A stretch of DNA of 64,000 bases, taken from NCBI GenBank assembly GCA_028285685.1, contig JANQOR010000029.1, forward strand, positions 94,712 through 158,711, given 5' to 3'. Of this stretch, positions 17,337 through 26,147 are shown piece after piece (the first letter of the stretch is position 1; each line of letters opens with the position of its first letter). Origin of the DNA: Cyclobacteriaceae bacterium. Its GTDB lineage: Bacteria; Bacteroidota; Bacteroidia; Cytophagales; Cyclobacteriaceae. The position numbers were made by a program, and so were the translations under genes. Under the pieces are notes generated by a model. The model had not been told where the DNA came from, made no database searches, and saw only the letters and a list, made by a program, of their open reading frames with translations.

Positions 17337-19010
17337 CTACTTACTGCTCCAACCCGGACCCTTCACGAACCTGCCTGGTTTGGCTCCTGTGTGTTTTCCA
17401 TTATCAAGCACTTGCACTCCATTTACGAATACATGAACCATACCTTCCGCATATTGATGGGGTTCTGCGAAAGTGGCTTTATCAATTATCTTATCAGCAT
17501 CAAATACCACCACATCAGCATAATTGCCAACCTTCAAAGCTCCCCTTTTCTTAATTTTCAATTTTTTGGCAGACAGAGACGTAAGCTTGTAGATAGCTTC
17601 CTCTAATGAGATAATTTGTTCCTCACGCACATATTTTCCCAGTAGACGGGCAAAGTTTCCATATGCTCTCGGGTGAGGATTTGAATTGGTAAAGGGTGCT
17701 ACAGGAGCCATTGAACCTGCATCAGACCCAAAACTCATGTATGGGAGTGTGATCTGTTGCTTAACAATATCTTCCGACATTAGAAAGTAGACCGTTCCGA
17801 CCCGACTACTATCCTGGACGACTAAATCCATTGCGGTGATTTCCGGTGAAGTACCGCGCATTTTAGCAACCTCTGCTAGTGATTTGCCGGTGAGATAACG
17901 CAGTGTATCGTTCCGAAAACCACTTAAAATGAGATTTTCAGCTGTGCCAGCGGCAAAATACAGGTTTTCCCAACCGTCACCTTTCGCTTTCATCTCCTCT
18001 GCCACTCTTCTTCGAACCCGAGGGTCTTGCAGCCGTCTTGCCCATTCCCCGTATCCACCTTCCTGCACCCATGGAGGCATGGAAGCATCAAGACCGGTGG
18101 CGCCAGCAGTATAGGTATACATGTCCGTGGTTATATCCAAACCAGCACTTCTCGCTGAGTCTATTTTTCTGATAGCGGCTTCATATTTGTACCAATTGTG
18201 CTTGCCGCCCGCTTTCAAGTGGTAAATCTCTGCCGGTATGTTCGACTCTTTTGCAATGGTGATTAACTCGTCGATGGCTTCTAACCAATTGTCACCTTCG
18301 GAGCGGATATGAGAAATATACATGCCGTCGTACTCCGAAGCAATCTTGCATAGCTCAATTAACTCATCTGTTTTAGCGTAAAACGCAGGAGCATAAATAA
18401 GTGAAGAACCTATTCCCAACGCACCTTCCTGCATGGCAGTTCTTGCCAACTGTTTCATGCGCTCAAGCTCTTCAGCTGTAGGCTCCCGATCTTCTTCTTT
18501 TAGTTCGTGAATCCTTAAAGTGGTCGCTCCGACGAAAGAAGCCACGTTGGTCGACACTCCCTTGTCTTCTAAAAATTGAAGGTACTCTCCCAAGGTGGTC
18601 CATTCGATATCAAATCGGATATCCTTTTGAAATGCCAGTTGCTCGGCCTTCATCTCATCGTTCCAAGGTCCCATGGACCATCCCTCACCCATTACTTCCA
18701 ATGTCACGCCTTGCCTGATATCGCTTTCTGAGTTTCCGTCATGGATAAGTGAAACCGTCGCCCAGCTTAACATGTTGATGAAGCCGGGGGCTACTACTTG
18801 TCCGGAGGCATCAATCTCCTTAATTCCACTGAGGTTGCCAATATCACCAACTGCGGCGATGGTATCACCAGCAATAGCGATATCTCCGACATAGGAAGGA
18901 TTACCTGAGCCGTCAACTAGTTGACCGTTTCGAATGACAAGGTCATAGCCAGGTGAAGAACAGCTGAAGACTAAAAAAACAAGGAAGGGTATTGCTTGAA
19001 AAGATTTCAT
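17337..19010 (-). CDS. D-aminoacylase-like amidohydrolase lipoprotein lacking HxH
   Basis: Protein of 557 residues with a lipoprotein signal (FLVFLVFSCSSPGYDLVIRN, lipid cysteine about residue 17). The amidohydrolase frame is clear: an N-terminal beta sandwich (DLVIRNGQLVDGSGNPSYVG), then APGFINMLSWA, a central YISHIRSEGDNW segment, an IYHLKAGGKHNW segment, an FGSDAGSMAP segment and a C-terminal KRGALKVGNYADVVVFD return. N-acyl-D-amino-acid deacylases normally have PGFIDxHxH at the first position; here both histidines are missing (residues 75-81). This is a recognised subgroup, annotated as D-aminoacylase by similarity, but the metal centre must differ. It likely acts on acylated D-amino acids or peptides in the envelope, if it is active. 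Confidence 0.85.
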   Translation of the reverse strand: MKSFQAIPFLVFLVFSCSSPGYDLVIRNGQLVDGSGNPSYVGDIAIAGDTIAAVGDIGNLSGIKEIDASGQVVAPGFINMLSWATVSLIHDGNSESDIRQGVTLEVMGEGWSMGPWNDEMKAEQLAFQKDIRFDIEWTTLGEYLQFLEDKGVSTNVASFVGATTLRIHELKEEDREPTAEELERMKQLARTAMQEGALGIGSSLIYAPAFYAKTDELIELCKIASEYDGMYISHIRSEGDNWLEAIDELITIAKESNIPAEIYHLKAGGKHNWYKYEAAIRKIDSARSAGLDITTDMYTYTAGATGLDASMPPWVQEGGYGEWARRLQDPRVRRRVAEEMKAKGDGWENLYFAAGTAENLILSGFRNDTLRYLTGKSLAEVAKMRGTSPEITAMDLVVQDSSRVGTVYFLMSEDIVKQQITLPYMSFGSDAGSMAPVAPFTNSNPHPRAYGNFARLLGKYVREEQIISLEEAIYKLTSLSAKKLKIKKRGALKVGNYADVVVFDADKIIDKATFAEPHQYAEGMVHVFVNGVQVLDNGKHTGAKPGRFVKGPGWSSK

Positions 19011-19105
19011 GTCTGATAGAGTTTAAATCATCAACAGTCATGAAAGTTAGGTATTTATCGAATTACAAAGGCAGCTAGCTCGACAGGACAAAAACTGTCC
19101 AAGAG

Positions 19106-21436
19106 TTATTTCTTTTTTGCTGCGGCCTTCTTTCCGCCTCGTCCCTTCTTCTCAGGGGCCTTCTCGGCAAGTTCTTTGCACTGTTCGAAAGTCAACTCCG
19201 CTGGAACCTGATCCTTGGGGATCTTGACGTTCTTCTTTCCAAATTTTATATATGGCCCATACCGACCATTTAACACAAAAACCTCAGGATCTTCATCGAA
19301 CGTTTTGATGTATTTGTTGGCATCCGCTTCCCGTTTTTCCAGGATGAGCTGTATGGCTTCATCTGCCGTGATGGTGTGGGGATCCTGTTCTTTTTTGATG
19401 GATACGAATTTGCCATCGTGCCGAATATAAGGCCCGAAACGGCCAATAGCCGCCACCATTGGTTTATCCTCAAAATCGCCGACCTCTCTTGGTAGCTTAA
19501 ACAGCTCCAGGGCATCTTCAAGTGTGATGTTGTCCAGGAACTGGCCATGTCGCAAACTGGCGTACTTAGGCTTTTCTTCCCCTTCAACTAGTTCTCCAAT
19601 TTGAACATATGCACCAAACTTGCCATGCTTCGCATAGATCATTTTTCCGCTTGCCGGATCAATCCCGACTTCTCTGGCCTGGTTAACCGTTGAGCGATCC
19701 AGATCAGCTGATTTTTCCACAGTAGAGTGAAAACCACCATAGAAAGAGTCAATCATTTGGCTCCAAACGGTCTTTCCCTCAGCAATTTCATCAAACTGCT
19801 GCTCTACGTCTGCTGTGAAGTTGTAGTCGATCACGTTGGGAAAATGATCCACCAGGAAGTCGTTGACCACCATAGCAGTATTGGTGGGAAAAAGCTTATT
19901 TTTCTCAACGCCGGTCATTTCCACAGCCTCGATTCTTTTTATTTCACCTTCGGACAGGAGGCATTCGATCGAAATTCGCTCGTGCCCTTCCCGCGAATCC
20001 TTTTCCACGTAATTCCTTTTTTGAATGGTTGAAATAGTAGGTGCGTAGGTGGAAGGTCTACCAATTCCCATTTCTTCCAACTTTTTGACCAGGCTTGCTT
20101 CGGTATATCGTGCGGGATGACGTGTAAATCCTTGCTTTGCCAACATGCTCCTTAGGGTGAGCTGCTGACCAATCGAAAGAGGTGGAAGCATACTCTCATT
20201 TTCTTCATCCCCCTCGTCGTCGGTAGATTCGATGTAAACTTTTAGAAATCCATCGAACTTCACAACCTCACCCCTGGCCACTAATTTTTCATCCGTAGTT
20301 GAAATTCCAATGGTGGCTGTTGTTTTTTCCAATTGGGCATCAGCCATCTGGGAGGCAATGGCCCGCTTCCAGATTAGATCATATAGTCTGTTTTCAGCAT
20401 CACCCATTCCAGCACTCTTGGAACCAAAATTGGTAGGCCTTATAGCTTCGTGTGCTTCTTGGGCACCTTTACTCTTTGTTTTGAAAACCCTCCGATTCGC
20501 ATAATTATCACCATAACTATTCGAGATCGCCTGAGCGGCGCCCTGCATAGCTTCTTCGGAAAGATTCAGTGAGTCTGTACGCATATAACTGATCTTTCCC
20601 GCTTCGTAGAGTTTTTGAGCAACCTGCATCGTCCTTGCCACGGAGTAGCCGATTTTCCGGCTCGCTTCTTGTTGAAGAGTTGACGTTGTAAACGGAGGTG
20701 CTGGGGATTTTTTTGCTGGCTTTGTCTCAAGGTTTTCTATAGAAAAATCAGCTTTGTTACATTTTTCCAAAAAACTCATCGCTTCCTCTTCGGTCGAGAA
20801 TTTCTTGGGCAGTTCTGCCTTCAGAGTTTTTCCACCTTCCAAATCGAAAAAGGCAGTGACTTTAAATGAAGACTCTGGCTTGAATGCTCCTATTTCCCGC
20901 TCTCGCTCAACCACAAGTCTGACAGCCACCGATTGCACTCGGCCAGCAGAAAGTCCACCCTTGATTTTTTTCCACAAAATTGGTGATAGCTCAAACCCAA
21001 CCAACCTGTCCAGTATTCTTCGTGCCTGCTGAGCATTTACAAGATCGAGATCGATCCCCCTTGGATTTTGAATCGCATTTTGGATCGCATTTTTTGTGAT
21101 TTCGCGAAAAACGATTCTTCGTGTATTAGCCTCATTAAGTTCGAGGGCTTCGGCAAGATGCCATGAGATTGCCTCTCCTTCACGGTCATCGTCTGATGCG
21201 AGGTAGATCGTCTCGGCGTCTTTCGATAGCTTCTTCAGCTCTTTCACAACATCCTTTTTGTCCTTGGAAATCTCGTAAGTCGGAGCAAAACCATTTTCTA
21301 TATCGATGGCTGAGTCATCCTTAGGAAGGTCACGGACATGCCCGTACGAGGACTTCACCTCAAAGTCCTTTCCAAGATATCCTTCTATAGTTTTTGCCTT
21401 CGCCGGCGACTCAACAATTACGAGGTTTTTGCTCAT
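19106..21436 (-). CDS. topA: DNA topoisomerase I
   Basis: Type IA topoisomerase of 776 residues, relaxing negative supercoils. The start at 21436 (MSKNLVIVESPAKAKTIEGY) is preferred over an in-frame ATG ten codons upstream, because the TOPRIM domain begins at once. TOPRIM acidic residues are Glu9 and the DDDREGEAI motif (about 82-90). The catalytic tyrosine is Tyr284 in SYMRTDS. The C terminus carries no zinc fingers but several topoisomerase C-terminal repeats (KHGKFGAYVQ, IGRFGPYIRH, NGRYGPYIKF), then a basic tail with GRGGKKAAAKKK. The gene is divergent from the sixA-like gene. Confidence 0.97.
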   Translation of the reverse strand: MSKNLVIVESPAKAKTIEGYLGKDFEVKSSYGHVRDLPKDDSAIDIENGFAPTYEISKDKKDVVKELKKLSKDAETIYLASDDDREGEAISWHLAEALELNEANTRRIVFREITKNAIQNAIQNPRGIDLDLVNAQQARRILDRLVGFELSPILWKKIKGGLSAGRVQSVAVRLVVEREREIGAFKPESSFKVTAFFDLEGGKTLKAELPKKFSTEEEAMSFLEKCNKADFSIENLETKPAKKSPAPPFTTSTLQQEASRKIGYSVARTMQVAQKLYEAGKISYMRTDSLNLSEEAMQGAAQAISNSYGDNYANRRVFKTKSKGAQEAHEAIRPTNFGSKSAGMGDAENRLYDLIWKRAIASQMADAQLEKTTATIGISTTDEKLVARGEVVKFDGFLKVYIESTDDEGDEENESMLPPLSIGQQLTLRSMLAKQGFTRHPARYTEASLVKKLEEMGIGRPSTYAPTISTIQKRNYVEKDSREGHERISIECLLSEGEIKRIEAVEMTGVEKNKLFPTNTAMVVNDFLVDHFPNVIDYNFTADVEQQFDEIAEGKTVWSQMIDSFYGGFHSTVEKSADLDRSTVNQAREVGIDPASGKMIYAKHGKFGAYVQIGELVEGEEKPKYASLRHGQFLDNITLEDALELFKLPREVGDFEDKPMVAAIGRFGPYIRHDGKFVSIKKEQDPHTITADEAIQLILEKREADANKYIKTFDEDPEVFVLNGRYGPYIKFGKKNVKIPKDQVPAELTFEQCKELAEKAPEKKGRGGKKAAAKKK

Positions 21437-21570
21437 GCTTTTTGATTTCGGTCGTAAACATAACACCTCTTTTCAAATCAGAAGACAGAGGATTTGGAAA
21501 AAACTTTTATTTGATAAAGATTGGAGTCTGGATCTTTAAAGTCTAATTTTATTAGCTCACCAACCTAATC

Positions 21571-22062
21571 ATGAAACGAAAACTTTACCTCCTTAGACAT
21601 TCGTACGCAGATCCGCCTGGAGATGGTAGTGACTTCAATAGAGGCCTGACTATGGAAGGTTTGACCGCTGTTCGATCACTTGGGAGAAGATTGGGAGAGG
21701 ACGATTTTAACCCCGAAGTTATCATTAGTAGCAAAGCAGTGAGAGCTGAAGATACAGCCATTAACCTGACTGAAGAACTTGGTATCAGCGAGCAGGTAAT
21801 TACCTATGATGATAAAATCTATGAGGCATCGGTTCGCGAATTGCTAGAAGTTGTAAATGCGCTTGAAGATGATGTGAAATCCGTATTGCTAATAGGTCAT
21901 AATCCAACTGTCTCATTTTTTGGTGAATACCTTACCGGAAGTGGTTTTTCGGGTATGGAGCCTTGTGGATTGGTAACCATTTCACTTGAAATGGCCTGGC
22001 GAGAAGTTTCACAAGGTGCGGGTACGTTTGTCTCGTATTATCATCCGAATCACAATAATTGA
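21571..22062 (+). CDS. SixA-like histidine phosphatase
   Basis: Small phosphoglycerate-mutase-fold phosphatase of 163 residues. The catalytic motif is LLRHSYAD at the N terminus, so the first histidine after arginine is the phospho-acceptor; VLLIGHNPTV supplies the second catalytic histidine. The short length and lack of extra domains match SixA, which in E. coli removes phosphate from histidine phosphotransfer domains, but substrates in Bacteroidota are not established. The stop overlaps the start of the agmatinase-family gene (TGATG), so the two are co-translated. Confidence 0.9.
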   Translation: MKRKLYLLRHSYADPPGDGSDFNRGLTMEGLTAVRSLGRRLGEDDFNPEVIISSKAVRAEDTAINLTEELGISEQVITYDDKIYEASVRELLEVVNALEDDVKSVLLIGHNPTVSFFGEYLTGSGFSGMEPCGLVTISLEMAWREVSQGAGTFVSYYHPNHNN

Positions 22063-23078
22063 TGTACAATCCAAGTGATGTTGGGAAAAGGGGGAAACTC
22101 TTCGGATTACCTTATTCGCTTCAACAATCCGACCTCATTATTGTTCCTGTGAACCTCGATGTGACCGTTTCCTATGGCGAGGGAACGTCGAGGGCTCCGG
22201 AACTGATCCTAAATGAATCAGGCCAGTTAGACTTGTCAATACCGAACGTGAGAAACCCATGGCAGCTTAAGCTAAGCATGGATAGCCTGCCATTTCCTAA
22301 TGAAGAAAATGATCAATACAGAGATACTGCTAAAAAGATCATAAACGGTCTTGAGTCAAGCCAAAAACATCCTGATCATGATGATCTTCTTACTGACGTA
22401 AATTCCTATTGCGAAAAAATTCATTTAGGTATTGAGGAGCGATGTGATGAATTGCTTAACAAAAACAAGCTTGTTGGGATACTTGGCGGTGATCATTCAG
22501 TGGCCCTTGGTTTAATGAGATCATTGGCCAAAAAGAAAGAGTTTGGAATCCTCCAAATAGATGCCCATATGGACCTTAGAAATGCATACGAGGGATTTAC
22601 TTATTCACATGCTTCAGTTATGAGTAATGCACTGGATTTAGATAGAGTTCTGTGCTTGACACAGATAGGCATTCGAGATTATTGTGACGAGGAGGAAAGA
22701 TACGTTGGAGACTCAGCGAAAGAGATCCGGATATTTTTTGATGAAGTGATGTTTTCCGAAAGGATGCAAGGGAAAAGATGGTCGGAACAGGTAAAGAACA
22801 TCATTCAAACACTTCCGGAAAGTGTATATATCAGTTTCGATATTGATGGATTAGACCCTTCCCTGTGCCCCAATACCGGAACCCCTGTTCCAGGAGGGCT
22901 GACCTTCAATGAAGCCATTTACCTTGTGGATGAGTTGGTGAGATCGGGAAGAAAAATTGTTGGATTTGACCTTTGTGAAGTTGGGAATGCTATCTGGGAT
23001 GCGAATGTTGGAGCAAGGATTCTATACCGGCTGGCTGTTGCTACAGGAGTCTCACAACATCTTCTACAGACTAGGTAG
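22062..23078 (+). CDS. Agmatinase/arginase (ureohydrolase) family protein
   Basis: Metal-dependent ureohydrolase of 338 residues. The two-manganese site is complete: GGDHSV, DAHMDLR and SFDIDGLDP, with GTPVPGGLTFNEA for guanidino-substrate binding. Members hydrolyse agmatine, arginine, formimidoylglutamate or guanidino acids to urea or formamide. Bacteroidota 'agmatinase family' proteins such as this one have the long insertion seen before the GGDHS motif (about residues 65-140), and their substrate has not been settled by sequence alone. The ATG at 22062 overlaps the stop of the sixA-like gene; a TTG three bases earlier is unlikely. Confidence 0.9.
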   Translation: MYNPSDVGKRGKLFGLPYSLQQSDLIIVPVNLDVTVSYGEGTSRAPELILNESGQLDLSIPNVRNPWQLKLSMDSLPFPNEENDQYRDTAKKIINGLESSQKHPDHDDLLTDVNSYCEKIHLGIEERCDELLNKNKLVGILGGDHSVALGLMRSLAKKKEFGILQIDAHMDLRNAYEGFTYSHASVMSNALDLDRVLCLTQIGIRDYCDEEERYVGDSAKEIRIFFDEVMFSERMQGKRWSEQVKNIIQTLPESVYISFDIDGLDPSLCPNTGTPVPGGLTFNEAIYLVDELVRSGRKIVGFDLCEVGNAIWDANVGARILYRLAVATGVSQHLLQTR

Positions 23079-23084
23079 GCTATG

Positions 23085-23651
23085 CTATTGAATCTTTGTT
23101 AGTAGGTTCTTGAATGAGGAAGTGTTGTACTTCGCCATTCCGCTATTTTCCACTCGTATCTTACCCATTTTATCGATCAGATAGGTAGTTGGAATAGCTT
23201 GGGTGTTGTATCCAGCAGGTAATCCTGACCTCAGAAAGTAGATAGGAAAATCGAATGCCTTCTCCTTCACAAAATCCTTGGCTTTGCTCTCGTCCTGATC
23301 TACGGAGATCATCACAAAGTCTACCTTATCGCCAGTCTCCATGTACAAGTTGTGAATATCTGGCATCTCAGCAATGCAGGGCGCACACCATGTTGCCCAA
23401 AAATTGATAAATACGGTCTTTTCCTTGAAATCCGAAAAGTGTATACGTTGCCCATCTGCATCTTCTAGCACAAAGTCGTAAGAGGCAAATCGTTCCTCCT
23501 TCAGTTCCGAGGGACTGATGATTCCAGTAGCAAGAACAGCCTGTTGAATTTTGCTGGCAATCATGGTATGCCAGCCCATCAAATAAATGAAACCACCAAC
23601 GGCAATGAGTATAATCCACTCGCGTATCTCTTTTTTGACTTTTTTGCTCAT
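23085..23651 (-). CDS. TlpA-like thioredoxin-family protein, membrane anchored
   Basis: Protein of 188 residues with an uncleaved N-terminal helix (WIILIAVGGFIYLMGWHTM) placing a thioredoxin fold in the periplasm. The active-site motif is FWATWCAPCIAEMPD, with the WCAPC pair conserved, and AIPTTYLIDKMG gives the cis-proline loop. It probably reduces or exchanges disulfides or supports cytochrome c or antioxidant functions, as in the TlpA/ResA group. It is convergent with the agmatinase-family gene, and the next plus-strand gene starts 135 bases away. Confidence 0.92.
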   Translation of the reverse strand: MSKKVKKEIREWIILIAVGGFIYLMGWHTMIASKIQQAVLATGIISPSELKEERFASYDFVLEDADGQRIHFSDFKEKTVFINFWATWCAPCIAEMPDIHNLYMETGDKVDFVMISVDQDESKAKDFVKEKAFDFPIYFLRSGLPAGYNTQAIPTTYLIDKMGKIRVENSGMAKYNTSSFKNLLTKIQ

Positions 23652-23725
23652 GATTCAGGGTCAACAACCTCTACTACAAACAAACTATAAAAATGATTCA
23701 TGTGTGTGTGTCGTTATACTATCAC

Positions 23726-23757
23726 AATATTTTTATAATCGCACTTAGTATTTTTAT
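23726..23757 (+). promoter_or_regulatory. Paired 11-bp direct repeats in the promoter region of the giant-protein locus
   Basis: TATTTTTATAA occurs at 23726-23736 and again at 23747-23757, exactly 21 bases apart, which is two helical turns. The pair sits 30-60 bases upstream of the first gene of the plus-strand locus at 23.8-38 kb. Each copy resembles a degenerate -7 box (TAnnTTTG), so these may be tandem promoters or an activator site on one DNA face. A short TG repeat precedes them near 23,700. Confidence 0.4.
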
Positions 23758-23785
23758 AAATTCGTGGTATAAACCTTAGTGAAAA

Positions 23786-25591
23786 ATGAAAATCAGGTCG
23801 TTAGCTATAGTATTAGCTCTATTTTTTATTAATACAGCATTTGCTCAAAAAATCAAGTACAAAGACCTTTTCCCGGTTCTCAATTCAAAGAACTGGACAC
23901 AAGGAGGTCCGCAATTACTGACATTCCTAGCAGATCCGAAAAACTCTGATGCGCCTAATGCCAATTTACAATTGGGCCTAATGATGGAAGACAAGTTCAA
24001 CAAGCTAGACGCTGCAAATGACACAGTCGCGCTGTTTAATGCCGGAGATTCTGCAGTTTTTTACTTGGAAAAAGCAAAAAGTCTCATCACCGATAAGGAG
24101 GTCAAGAAAAACGATGAGTATTATCAGTCTTTTTTTAGGAGAGATCTCAGAACAGGCGATTTCGGCATAAAAGTCTCCGATGTTCACTTGGATATTGAAA
24201 AAAAGGTGGAAGCGATAGAAAAACGGATGGCGGATGCTCGGGACTTGGATAAAAAAGTAAAATCGGTAGAGGAAAGTGATCGTGGTGTTAGAGAAAAATA
24301 CAAACAACTGACATTGCAATACAGACAATTTAATCAGCTGTTGTTAGGCGCTGACGATGCTGCTATTGCATTATTGCAGGAAATAAGGGGTGAGTCGGTT
24401 GAAGTTTCAAGACTAGCAAACGAGGTAAGAGAGGTGGCAACAAGCTTAAAAACAGAGAAATATGCTGGTGACATTGTTGTTAGGAAAATTGAGACGTATG
24501 GTACTGATGGACTAAGCCCTTCGGATTTCTCTGGGGGTACCATCGAATTGTGGGATTATGAAAGTTGGGCAATTGATACAAATTCCGAGATCAATGGTTC
24601 TGTTGGGATCATGAAATCAATGGTCAACAACTACTCCGGAACAATTCGTGAAAAAAAAAATCGTGTCAAGAAAAGTGTTGATGTAGAGGTTGACACGCTT
24701 TCGCAAGAACTCTTGGATTTGTTTGCCAAATATGATGCCGAGTCAGTAATCAAGAGCCTCTTGGAAGTAGAAGCTTCGGAGGTACGCATTATGAAAATGA
24801 TTGACTTATCAATTAATAAGGAACTCCAGGACTCCACCCTCGTGGGTGCACAATTAGATATTTTTGAAGGATCATTGGAGGAAGCGCAAAGAATGAATTC
24901 CACTTTGCAGTCGATTATAACAGAAGATCTTAATGATGCAAAAAATTACTATCCTGACTATATGAAGAGCTTTTTTCAGTCATATGGAACGGCAAGTAAT
25001 TATGTGTCTGAGATGAAGACTTGGACGAATAGGCAAATAAACTGGATGACTAATTCGGTTGATTATTGGAAAGAGCGAAACAGATGGGGAATTGTAGCTC
25101 CAGAAGGAGAGCCAGAGAAAAGGATACCACTATTTGTTCAAGATGCACCAGAAACGGAATTCTACACGATCGGCGTTCCTTCATCTAGTAACGATGAAGT
25201 CATCGTGTATGGAGCTAACCTTAGTGAAAAGAAAGGTTTCGTTTACGGGTTTGATGCGGGGAGAAATTCAAAGTGGAATTTAGAATATGATTTACCAGGA
25301 GACGCTAATTTCCAACTATCCGCAGATACTGTTCCAGCGGCTAGAGCATCTATTGGTTTTTATGTAATGAATGCTGCCGTGGAGGAAAACAACCTGGCTC
25401 TTGTGAGTTTCAATCAAGCTGGAGCTATCAATTGGAGTACCGTAGTGACTGTCCCCAAAACGCCTGTCGATTTTAAATTCGATGACATCACTCAAGAACT
25501 TACTGTTCTTCTCTATCCGGAAGAAGATCTTCCTCTGGATAACGATGAGTTGGGCTACCTCGTGATCGATCGGACTGGAAATGCGAGGTAA
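23786..25591 (+). CDS. Secreted protein of unknown function with coiled-coil regions
   Basis: Protein of 601 residues with a clear signal peptide (MKIRSLAIVLALFFINTAFA, cleavage about 21). The N-terminal part (about 25-105) reads as alternating helices that could be tetratricopeptide-like (LQLGLMMEDKFNKLD, AVFYLEKAKSLI). Residues about 130-350 are charged and predicted coiled coil. The C-terminal 140 residues look like a beta-rich domain with sheets such as EFYTIGVPSSSNDEVIVYGA. I recognise no characterised family. The gene is followed by an overlapping small lipoprotein gene and then, after 147 bases, by the giant T9SS protein, so a role as a periplasmic or outer-membrane partner of that protein is plausible but unproven. 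Confidence 0.75.
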   Translation: MKIRSLAIVLALFFINTAFAQKIKYKDLFPVLNSKNWTQGGPQLLTFLADPKNSDAPNANLQLGLMMEDKFNKLDAANDTVALFNAGDSAVFYLEKAKSLITDKEVKKNDEYYQSFFRRDLRTGDFGIKVSDVHLDIEKKVEAIEKRMADARDLDKKVKSVEESDRGVREKYKQLTLQYRQFNQLLLGADDAAIALLQEIRGESVEVSRLANEVREVATSLKTEKYAGDIVVRKIETYGTDGLSPSDFSGGTIELWDYESWAIDTNSEINGSVGIMKSMVNNYSGTIREKKNRVKKSVDVEVDTLSQELLDLFAKYDAESVIKSLLEVEASEVRIMKMIDLSINKELQDSTLVGAQLDIFEGSLEEAQRMNSTLQSIITEDLNDAKNYYPDYMKSFFQSYGTASNYVSEMKTWTNRQINWMTNSVDYWKERNRWGIVAPEGEPEKRIPLFVQDAPETEFYTIGVPSSSNDEVIVYGANLSEKKGFVYGFDAGRNSKWNLEYDLPGDANFQLSADTVPAARASIGFYVMNAAVEENNLALVSFNQAGAINWSTVVTVPKTPVDFKFDDITQELTVLLYPEEDLPLDNDELGYLVIDRTGNAR

Positions 25592-26000
25592 GTGGCTGTT
25601 GCTGGCCCTTTCGATTCTTAGTTGCAAAGACGACCAATTTCCTGAAGGACTTTACAATTACCAAGTAGAGCGCCTACTGTCAGCAGGCGATTCTAAGACC
25701 TGGAATTTGGTTTCACTGAGTAGAGGTGGCGTCAATTCCAATCCAAGTCAATGCACAGATTCTCTGAGACTTCTCATTACTAGTGTGAGCGACTCCATCC
25801 ATGTTTCAAGGCTCACGCCAAATATCGATTGCTTAACTTTTAGCACAGAAGATCTGGGCAATGCAAACGCCTCAGGTGATTTGCTGTTTACAGATTCACT
25901 CGTTTTCTCTTCCGGTCATGTTTGGATTATTCACCAAATAACCTCTGAAAACCTCTCCTTAACCACCAATTCTCAATCTGAGATTTGGAGGTCAGAATAA
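25581..26000 (+). CDS. Small lipoprotein of unknown function
   Basis: Protein of 139 residues starting MRGKWLLLALSILSCKDDQF, a short lipoprotein signal with the lipid cysteine at about residue 15. The start overlaps the end of the preceding gene by 11 bases, indicating translational coupling. The mature domain opens with YQVERLLSAGDSKTWNLVSL, a lipocalin-like layout shared by many small Bacteroidota lipoproteins, and has two cysteines (QCTDS, DCLTF) that might pair. The function is unknown; the tight coupling suggests it forms a complex with the upstream coiled-coil protein. Confidence 0.7.
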   Translation: MRGKWLLLALSILSCKDDQFPEGLYNYQVERLLSAGDSKTWNLVSLSRGGVNSNPSQCTDSLRLLITSVSDSIHVSRLTPNIDCLTFSTEDLGNANASGDLLFTDSLVFSSGHVWIIHQITSENLSLTTNSQSEIWRSE

Positions 26001-26147
26001 GTACTGGGTTACTTTTTTTGGAATAAATTGATTAACATTTCGATGAAACAGCGGCTTTTGTCTTTATAGTCATGTCTAAAAATTAGATTATTTGAATAAC
26101 TAATTGTAATTTTAGTATACGCCGTAGACTCTGTAACAAGCCATAAA

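Noticed and set aside
19070-19105. Short hairpin GGACA/TGTCC after topA as a terminator
   Set aside because: The stem is only five base pairs and the T run lies within the loop, so it is too weak to call.
21437-21466. Ten-codon upstream extension of topA
   Set aside because: The extension does not look like a topoisomerase N terminus; the TOPRIM domain starts immediately at the second methionine.
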